DNA from: Alviniconcha marisindica
Taxonomy: Eukaryota; Mollusca; Gastropoda; Provannidae
Length of the DNA: 64,000 bases
NCBI GenBank assembly: GCA_018857735.1
Contig: JABMCL010000865.1
Coordinates: 166,001 to 230,000, forward strand
Direction: 5' to 3'
Shown: piece after piece, positions 22,630 to 33,656 of the stretch
Layout: every line of letters begins with the position of its first letter
How positions within the stretch are numbered: the stretch's first letter is position 1
Made by a program: the position numbers and the translations under genes
The notes under the pieces: model-generated
What the model saw: only the letters and a program-made list of their open reading frames with translations
Database searches by the model: none
Told to the model about the DNA's origin: nothing

Positions 22630-25600
22630 CTGAAACGCAAGTCAAAGCTGCTCAACACCTTGTATAAATTACACTTGCCCAAAATCACAATCACATCAAA
22701 CAGCACAGGTGCGCCACACCCTGCTGCCAAAGGTTTCCATGAACTGCAAGGGAGTGAGGGAGGCCATGTGTACGAACGATGCCAGTTCTATGTGTGTCTG
22801 GTGCGTGCGTGTGCATGTGTGTGTATGTCATGCTGTGTACTTAAAACCCATTTTAACTGTGGGCTGTCAAGGCCAGCAGTTCTACCCGGCTGGCTGTTCT
22901 TCAGCTGGCACTCATTGGTGAATCACACAGACAGGCACAGTATTTTGAGCATGCACTCATTTTTCTGCAACCACCAGCTTCCTGTCATTTTGGGTTTCAT
23001 AGATCAGCATTCACTGATATCTTTATAAACAGTTTGCGACTGATATGTCATGGGCATCGTTGGCCACTAATACATTCGGGACATAATCCAACACTGACAT
23101 CTTATGGACAGTTTGCTACTGATCATATTCATAGATGGCCACTAACACCTTTGGGACAGAATCTGCCACTGGTGTGGACAGTTTGCCAAGATTTTATGGA
23201 CACAATTAGCTACTGACATCTTCTGGACAGAATCTACCAGTGATACTTTATGGGCAGTTTGCTACTTATTCTTGACAAATATGAAGTTGGCTACTGGTAC
23301 CATCCGGAAATTTACTGCCACTGATATAAAGCCAGTTTGCTACTGATACTGACAGCTTTCAAACCCAATTTGTTACTGATACCTTGCATAATTTGCTATT
23401 CACACCTAATGTGCATACTTTACAAGAAAATTCTAATTGATACTTATGCCTTATGCTTTTTATAGACATGGTCCACATGGACTGAAGGAGATCTAACTGG
23501 TACTGATAACCTATGAACAAATGAGCAGTTCACACAATTTAGTCCATACATAATGTGCACAGGTGATTATGAATGTGAAAACACCTTATGCCAAGTCACA
23601 GACATTTAAACTTAGCTTACCAGGAGACTGAACAGGTACTGAAAAATTAATACAGAAAACTTTGGGGGGCATATGGACACAATTTTTACATGGGAATTCA
23701 ATTACTGCTCGTATTTTACAGGCACAGTTTATGAGATTTAACTGGCACTGGCAACTCATGGACTTAGTTCAAAAGGAGATCAAAATACCTGGCGGGGCTG
23801 ATGTTCCATTCATCATGCTGAGAATCTTGTTCTGCAATTCCTGGTGTTGCTGCTGTTGCTGCTGCTGCTCCTCCTGCTGTTTCTGCTGATACTGCTGCTG
23901 CTGGAGTGTGGGCACTGCTACTGCTGGTTTCACTACCAAACATACAGCCATAATTATTATTATCATTACTGATCGCTTTTATATAGTTCTGTTCTCTGCT
24001 CTCAAGCAGACTCACTGCACTCATGTTACATGTGATCCTGAATGACCGACTGTACCCATTCATAGCACCCTTTGTACACCATGCAACCATGCATTTGAAG
24101 GTCAAATGCAGTGTGTATGTGTGTTTAGCTGTAACCTGCCACCATCCAAGAGGTGTACTCACAGCGCTGTCTGGTTGTTACATGGCTGGTGCCACATGAA
24201 ACTACTGCCATCTCGACACATGTTTTGTGACCATACAACCATGCACCAGTTTACAGTGTCCCTTCATTCAAAGGGCTTATGCAGGGTGTATGTGTGTTTA
24301 GCTGTAACCTGCCACCTGCGCTTTTGGCAAAATGACTGGGATCTTTTACGTGCTACTGTGGTTGCAAAGGGGTGGAACAGATACCAAAACAAGAGTCAGC
24401 ACAGAAAGCTGACCCTGGAGAATAAAATTATCATGATGCTCCAGTGGTGACTCGTACCCACAACATTTCAATCACGAGTCCAGCGCTCTAACCACTGAGC
24501 TATCCCACTCCTTATGAACTGCTACTACTGGTTTGACTATCACCAACATAGTTTCATAAACATTAACTAATAGTAATACTGCCAGTTTCACTATTATAAA
24601 CACACATCACAAACCTGAGCTGCTGAGCTCACTTTTATAAACATGCTACTGCCAGTTTCACTATCAAGTATCACAAACATAAACACAAACTGCTTGTTTC
24701 TCTTTCAAAGCCCAAGTGTCATTTCAATGGACACCTTGGCTTATGATGATCTACCATCAAACCAAGTTTGGTTGCAAAAGATCCTTAGTTCAGAAGACAC
24801 AGCAGAAACAGTCATATTTTCATTACAAAAGCACTCACTGTGATCTTGACCGTAAAGACAGCAACCCAATCTTTTTCTCTTTTTTTACACGACATTCCAG
24901 CTCATGAAGAACCCTACCAAGTTTGGTTACAAAAGCTTGAGCAGTTCATAAGATATGTTCCAGACAATGCCCACGCACAAAGATGCTCAAAACTCAAGAC
25001 GGCTGAAGCCAATTTCTTTTTTAAAGCTCAATAACTGCCCTGGCAAAAAATCTAGACATGAGCTCATAACCCAGACTGCTTGCACTTGCACCCCCACCAT
25101 CCACAATCGTCTCTCTCACCTTCAGGGACTGGTGGTAATCCCTCTGCTGCCAACAGCTTGCTTTTCCTCTCCTTGAGGTAGGCAATGACTTTGTCCAGCT
25201 CATCCGCCGTTAGCTGACGGTTGTCTGCCAGCAAGTTCAGCAAGTAGGAGATCTCCTTGGGTGGCAGAAGGAAGGACACGGTGCCCAAGTGACCAGCCAC
25301 AGAAGGCACCACTGGATCCGTCACTGTCGTGGCTGCAGCTGTGCCGCTGCTCAGTGCAGCCACCTTCTCCTTCTCTGCCTGCAGGAACTTCTCAAAACTG
25401 CGGGCCACCAGGCTAAGGGCGTCATCCAGGGGCATGTTTCTGTGCTCTGCCAAGAACCAAGGTGTCAGTTACACTTCTCATCCACTAGCGTGTTTCTGTG
25501 CTCTGCCAAGAACCAAGATATCACCACTCTTATCAGTTACACTTCAAAATCCACTAGCATGTTTATGTGCTCTGCCAAAAACCAAGGTATCACAACTCTA

Positions 25601-28600
25601 TAAGTTACACTTCACCCCCACTAGCATGTTTATGTGCTCTGCCAAAAACCAAGGTATCACAACTCTATCAGTTACACTTCACCCCCACTAGCATGTTTAC
25701 AAGCTCTGCCAAAAACCAAGGTATCACAACTCTATCAGTTAAACTTCACCCTGACCAGCATGTTTATGTGCTCTGCCAAAAACCAAGGTATCACAACTCT
25801 ATCAGTTAACACTTCACCCCCACTAGCATGTTTATGTGCTCTGCCAAAAACCAAGGCATCACAACTCTATCAGTTACACTTCACCCCCACCAGCATGTTT
25901 ACAGGCTCTGCCAAAAACCAAGGTATCACAATTTTCGTTTTTTAACGCCACTGTAAAAAATGAGTCAATATTTCCATCTGCAGGTTTCTTTTTGTTGTTC
26001 TATCAAAATTTGTACAGAAGCACTTTTTTGCTTCAACTTTGTGCACCTCAGGCAAGTCACACTGATTCACTCCATACCCATGAAGAGCAGAAAAATGTTG
26101 GCTTGTGGCATACTTCACACTTCTGACGCACACTTAGCATGTGTTCATGATGTCACTGATACAGACTGGGAACAAAATGGCAGTACTCCCAATCCTTTTG
26201 TGGGTTTTAATCCTTTGTGAGTTTAACATTCATCCACCAGCTCAACAAACTGCCCCCATATCTCTCTACAAACAACCACCTTCACCTACCTTGAGCCACG
26301 CCATGCAGTATGTTGAGCGTGAGCGAGCGGTGGATTTCGTTCTGACTGTTGATGACGATGGCAAAGAGACAAGATCGCCTGGTGGCCTCCTCCACTTGCT
26401 GCTGAATGGTGCGGTCCTCCCGAATGACCACTATGCTGGTCAGCAGGTTCAGGTTCTTCAGACGACGTTCCACCATGTCCGCATAGTGCCTGTCCGCCCA
26501 AAATGAAGAGAAATCAAACACTGATATTTGATAAGCTTCATCAAAACACAAAAACAGGGTTACGAAGAACCCATTTTCTAATCAGACAATACAAAACAGA
26601 AAACACATTTGGAACATATTCCTTCTGTTAGGCAACAGACTGACTGATAACTGTTGCTACTAAAGAAAAATCATGGTAACCAGGAAGGCAATAATCACTC
26701 ATCATATTCATTTTTCTTTTCTTTTTTAAATCCCTTACCCATTACTGTCTACTAGCTGCCTAACAACAACTATAAAAAAGTATATCTCTTTACTCTTAAA
26801 TAATCTTGAAAGAAAATACTGGAGAACTTTCTGGGAATGGACCATTAGCAGAAAAAGGACAAGAGAGAAAGAGCAACAAGATAAGGCAGAAGAACAAGAG
26901 AGACAGGGAAGGGGAATCAAATGACAGCCCTGAGATCACATACTGGAGAGAGACATCTGACATCCCTGGCCTCCATTTGGGGATATTAACCACAAGCTAA
27001 ATGTGCAAAAGTGCCGACACATGCATATATTATGGCACATATTATAGCAGGGTGCATACACACATATATGAACCCTTGTAAACACACAAAACTATCCTAA
27101 CTGAACCCATCTTTAAATGTAGAGGGGGTGCTAAAATATGCACAAAGGTTCCAACAGAGCAGTTCTACAAGACTTTTCTACCCCCCCCCCCCAATTCAAA
27201 AGAGTAACCACAAACATGACATCTCCCTCTGGTTTACCTTAACTGCGAAGTCATGACAATGATTTCACAATCCACAGTGACTGGCTTCTTTGGGGCTGCA
27301 GTGTCATATAACGTGGCGACGTAAGGATCTCTGTAAGGGTCTCTGAAGGGATCCAGTGGATATGGATCACGCCTGTGGAGAGAACAGTATCAAGTAAGAC
27401 AGTAATCAAAATTAAACGCATCTCTTCTGCATCACTCCCCCTTTGTCTTTCGAAATCAAAGCACCTTACAGGTCTGACACACAACTACTTTTCCAACATG
27501 CTACACAACTGAACTTGCACATGACAAACGTACAAGGAATAGAAAGTTCTTTGCTGAGCTTGAAGCCCTGCATCCCCTAGTTGCATTTTCATAAGCTTTC
27601 AATCCGACCACCATGTGGTGTTGTGCTGACTGGTGGAATATAAGTTGATCTGAGGCCGATTCCGGCAGTCAAGTGAACAAAATCCGCTTCATTTGATGGC
27701 ACATGATGGATCGCATCATCAACGAGCTTGTCATTGCTTATTTTCATTATAAATGTTCTGATCGGCATCCACCCATTTCTTGCTCTGCTGCTATGCTCTA
27801 AGTTTAACTTGTGGATACAAACAGGGTGGCCATTTTATGGGCTTTTTATGCAGCATATTATTTGTGACATTCTGACTGCCTGAAGCTGCTCCGGTGATTG
27901 GCAGCCTGGAACTCCCCCTGTGTCATGGAGCCAAAAGCACACACTCATCTATTCACACCCACTGTAAAACAACAACACAGCTTCAACAATCACTTAATGT
28001 TTAACAAAGACCAGACTAGTTCAAGTTGAAGTATTTACAATAAGTGACAAGTGCAAGTAATCAGGGAAAAAAAGAAGACCAAAGATTAAAAAATGTCTTT
28101 TTTACCTGTAAGGATCATCGCGGAATCTGTCATAGTATGGATCAGGGGGCGGAGGGCGTCTGTATGGGTCATCAAAGAATGGATCCCTGTCAGAAAAACG
28201 AAGTGTAACAAAATAAATACACAAGCCCAAGCTGGGAATATTACATAACCATACATTATACACAACTTTATATATCAAATACAACTCTGCTCTAACTCTA
28301 ATTTTACACTCCCTGCACACAATGCACCCTGATAACATTAAATCACTTTTTTTTTTTTAAATCAAATACAAATTTAAAAAGATCTTGTCCAATGGGTGAG
28401 AAATAAAAACAATCATTCTGATTTAAGGATATTTTTCTAAAATATCTACCCTTAATTTAAAAAAAGCTTCTCTCTGAACAAATAACACTGTGCCCCATGC
28501 ATGCAGGGTCCGCTCCAAGCAAAACAAGTATGCCACTGTTAGACATCAGATCGGCTGAGACCCAACTCACAATTTCTCCAATACACTTGTATGATCAATT

Positions 28601-31600
28601 TCCTTTTCTTTTATTAAATGGAGCATGCCAACACAAACAGTGAAGCCACCTTGGAGGTGGGAGCAGGTCCCGAGGAGGTGGAGGCAGGTCCCTTGGTCTC
28701 ATGTACGGGTCACTGAAGGGTGGTGGGTAGGGATCTCGCATTGGAGAACGATCTCTTCCGTATGGTCTGTAACAATCAAACTTTACATCAAATCTCTTCC
28801 ATATGGTCTGTAACAATCAAACTTTACATCAAATCTCTTCCGTATGGTCTGTAACAATCAAAATTTACATCTCTTCTATACAGTCTATAACAATCAAAAT
28901 TTATGAAAAATCTCTTCTGTATGGTCTGTAACAATCAATGTTTACATCAAATTTCTTCCGTATGGTATGTAACAATGAACACCTGCATAAAATCTCTTCT
29001 GTACCATCTGTAACAATCAACAGTTATACAAATCCCTTCCATATGGTCTGTAACGATCAAAATTTACATAAAATCACTTCCGTATGGTCTGCAACGATCA
29101 ATATTTGCAATCATATTCATCAAGAAAAAAATACACTCACAAATCACACCATGGTGTTCAGTATTCCACTAAATGCATTCAACTGTGTGGTCTACCATTC
29201 CATCAAAATGTGCAGCCCTCTAGCTAATGCACAGGTTCACTCAGGTATTGTAGTACACTATTAAGGATCATTTTGCTTTCAAAAACTAGGCTGTCGATTT
29301 GCATCATTTGTCATCACTTCTACAATTCCCATCTGTCAACTTTGTCAGGTGACCATATGTGCACCCATAAAAATTAAAATGTATTCAGCTACTTACAAAA
29401 CTATACCACTTTGAATGTTCCACAAACACTACACTACAGGCAGGTATAGCGGCCAGAACAAGCAGGAGAGAGCCATAATACTGTGAATGACATCCTGACA
29501 CCACCATGCTTCTCTCCCTCATCCTTCCCCGCTGATGTTTTTGCCCTATGCACAGGGCTATCCTTGCAACACAGACACCAAGGGTTGAAAGACAAATCCC
29601 TTTCCCCCAGTCAGAAACTCCAAAGAATGGCTGCCAGTCCCCTGACAGAGCTGCGTCTATAAAGCATTTTACCTTTCATTGGGTCTGTCTGCTCCAGGCC
29701 GTCCTCCACCCCCACCTCCTCGTTTGCCCTCTGCTGCCATGTTACATTCTGAAAGGGAAAAGCAATCAACACTGAACACAAGTTACAGAGTGTGCAAGTA
29801 CACTTAAACCACCACAGGTCTGCTCCAGTACATTACAAGTACACTTAAACCACCACAGGTCTGCTCCGGTACAAGTACACTTAAACCACCACAGGTCTGC
29901 TCCGGTACAATACAAGTACACTTAAACCACCACAGGTCTGCGCCAGTACAATACATCTGCTGGCTACACAGGCCCAGAACAAGAAGCTCATGTTCCATGC
30001 ACGGAGGCAGGCGACTGGCCATTACTTTTCTTGGTCTTGTCCCTTGAAGCTGCAGGAACCAGATGTCTGGCCCACATCTCCTCACTCTTCTTGGTCTTGT
30101 CCCTTGAAGCTGTAGGAACCAGATGTCTGGTTATCCCTTTGTCTGACCCTCCCTCCATTCTCTTCCGCACTTCACCTTGCTGCTCAGCCATTGCTCACTT
30201 GCAGTACTGAAGTGGCACCAGTCTCGTCATCAAATTTCACAGCATCTCATAGAACGAGTTCCCACACAAGAACAAGCAATACAAAGGAATGGTGCATATA
30301 TAGCAAGTTCAAATCTATACCAAGCTGCTGTACAGACTGAAAGAGAAAACTCAACAATACTGGTCCAGTTTAAAACATGGAAAACAACACAAAATGATGC
30401 ATAGATTTTAATCCATTTTCATCAAAATATCATAACGCTACAGCAAAAGAAACCAGCTCTTGTATGTCCATCACTCAAAAACTGAAAAATGAGCTAAGCA
30501 AACACAACGCGCCTCTTGCAAACATCACTGCGCAATAACAACATGACCACTACCAATTTGCATGAAAGGTTTGCAGGTCAGGAGGCCAGTGCTGACGTCA
30601 AGAGAAGACTTGTTCCCTGTTAGTTCTGTTTGTCAGTTGTTTTTTCTATTTAGTTTTCCACTGTCACTTCTTGCACAGAATTCTTAACACCTTCAGACTG
30701 ACTACTGGATGCTGCCTGAAAAAAATCTGTTCACAATGCTACAACAGTACAAGTAGAAGGATATTCATTCACCAATGACGTAAAACTGAAAAACAGTGAC
30801 ACACTAATTCTTATTACCTTCATTCAAGGTTACCATCTGCTACTCCTCCCATACGTGGCGTCTCGCCAGCCATGTGTTCAGTGAAGTGTTCCTGACCTCT
30901 CACCTCATGGTGTCTCACCAGCCAGGTGTGTGACCAGTGTTCAGTTGCGTGTTCCTAACTTCTTACCTCACAGTGTCTCAGTGGAGTGTCTCACCAGCCA
31001 TGTATGTGACCACAGTGGAGTGTTCCTGACCTCAAACCACATGATATCTCACCAGCCAGGTGTGTGACCAGTGTTCAGTGGAATGTTCCAAACCTCTTAT
31101 TTCATGGTGTCTCACCAGCCAGTGTGTGACAAGTGTTCAGTGGAGTGTTCCAAACCACTTACATGGGGTCGTGTTCCAAACCTCTTACATGGGGTCGTGT
31201 TCCAAACCCCTTACATGGGGTCATGTTCCAAACCTCTTACAGGGGGTCTCACCAGCCAGGTACATGCCCAGTGTTCAGTGGAGTGTTCCTGACCTAATTT
31301 CAGAGGAGTGTTCCTGACCTCATAATTTCAGTGGAGTGTTCCCGACCTCAAACCTCATGGTGTGTGACCTGAGTGTACAATGGAGCGTTCCCAACCTCTT
31401 ATCTCACCATGTCTCATCAACCAGGTGTGTGACCAGTGTTCAGTAGAATGATTCTGATCTTGTGGTATCTCACCAACCAGATGTGTGACCAGAGCGTTCA
31501 GTGAAGTGTTCCCGACCTCTTACCTTGTGAGGTCTCACCAGACATGTGTAAGACCGGAGTGTTCAGTGGAGTGGTACAGGGTGTTCCTGACCATGTATTT

Positions 31601-33084
31601 CATCAGGTCTCACCGCTAGGTGTGTGACCGAGGTGTTTGGTGGAGTAATGTTGGGTGTTCCCGATCTCTTATCTCATGGCACATCATCGGCCTGGTGTGA
31701 AACAAGTGTGTTTATTTGCCTAAAGCTGAATGTTTGTCACCTTTGTAATTCACCTGTAAATGCTCACATTTCTTTTACAAATTCTGTGCCAATGTTGAAT
31801 CCTGGGATTGTTTGGGTTCATGTAAAAACAGCAACACACACATCTGATTAAAATCAGCCAAAAAGGCCAGGGTTTTTGAGGGGTCAGTCAGGATTACTGC
31901 AAGCAACACAAGCTCTTGCCCTACCCAGAAATCAGATGGTATCTGATGAGGCCTACGAGGGACAGGCAGGCCACATCCCAGGAAAATGTCCCACCACTGT
32001 AGCTGAAAGAGGACAACTGTCTTACTCATGCCATATGGCCTGGACAGTTGTCCTGTCAGTGTCAATTTTTAGGTACATCCCTGGACAAGGCGGTGTGTCT
32101 TTCTTTTCTTCTTTCACCTGTTTTGACTACCCAGTATTATTTCCAACATTGACAGGGCAACACCAACTGTGGGCAGATTTACTGATCCATTCTAACAGAT
32201 TATTTCTGGGTAGGGTAGGAGTATGTGATAAACCAGTGTGAAGGGGGAAGGAGATGGAGGCCAAAGGCAAGCCAGTTATGTCTGTACAGGCCCTTGAAAA
32301 ATGTTTGTTTCAGTCATACTGATACTCACTGATCTTCTTCCCATGAAACATGGTCCCATTTTCAGCCTCGACAGCCTGTCTGCCTTCCTCTTCAGATGCA
32401 AACTGAACAAAGCCATAGCCATTGTGATGGACCAATGTATCTGCAACAAACCACAATAAGAAAACAAAAAAAATCATTATTTAAACAAGACCATAACACA
32501 ACAGTAATCAAATATAACATTCGCTCTGAAAAACAAACCATGAAAGTTGTGAAAAGCAACATTAATAATTCAATATTCACTGAAAGTAAAGATGCTTGTA
32601 AAATTTGGTATCAGACATCATTCATATTTCACAGACTGACTGTAAGCTTAAACAAAAACAACCCTTTTTCTTGTCTGAGACAGTCACTGTCCAGGTAATA
32701 CTCCAATTTCTCCAACCACACATGCAGTATGGCTTGAACTGTGTGCTCTTAGAATCTGTTTCAAACAGCCTGGGAAGCTTCAGTCGCAATACAGCATACT
32801 TTGTCTGCTAGTGCTAATGCTACACCTATGGGGCAAAATCAGCAGTATGCCATCACTTCTTCCTTAGTCAGATGTCTTAAACAGCATTGACTAAAAACTG
32901 GAAGTGGGCTATTATTGACCTCAGTTTGACATTTTTCTTTGTGAACCAAGGACAAAGATCCTGATTTACTTATTTCTTATTTCAGCCCCATCACTTCCAT
33001 GAACTATGGACACAGGAATAATACACTTTTAAATTTTATACAAAACTGGCTATTTCAAAACAGTTCACATTTTTTAAATTCATT

Positions 33085-33124
<40 letters not shown>

Positions 33125-33127
33125 TCA

Positions 33128-33174
<47 letters not shown>

Positions 33175-33591
33175 GCAAGCACACATAAGCTGAAGAAGAC
33201 CTGACTGGACTGAATGTGGAACTATGTTGCCAAAATTAGTCAGTTTTTAGTACAAAAGTAGGGCACTGCACACACACAAAAGGTTGTTTTTTTAAACAGA
33301 TAAAATTCTGGTAGTTATTCAGTGAGCTTCTGAATTTAAGCATAACAGTCACAGTCAAATCTGTGATGGCAACTAACAGGCAATGGCCTCAACAATGCAA
33401 CAGCACAGAACAATGTTTCAAAGCATCAGCTATAAAAACAAAATTTATTAGTTATTATAAAAAGTCTCAGATCAGTATTAATCAAGGTTCAGGAAGTCAG
33501 AGTTGGCTGTAAGCCTGGTTGCAGAAATCTTGGAAGATCTCACTCTCAGTAAAACTTCAAGTGGTCAGAACCACTACCAACTGTAGCATAC

Positions 33592-33656
<65 letters not shown>

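Larger units (their letters stand above)
23933..25119 (-). other. NCOA5 intron 8
   Basis: Non-coding; hosts the SINE at 24080-24511 and the dispersed-repeat copy at 24715-24975. Confidence 0.7.

Noticed and set aside
24441..24511. A functional tRNA gene
   Set aside because: A and B boxes are present, but the sequence does not fold to a full cloverleaf by eye and continues into a SINE body.
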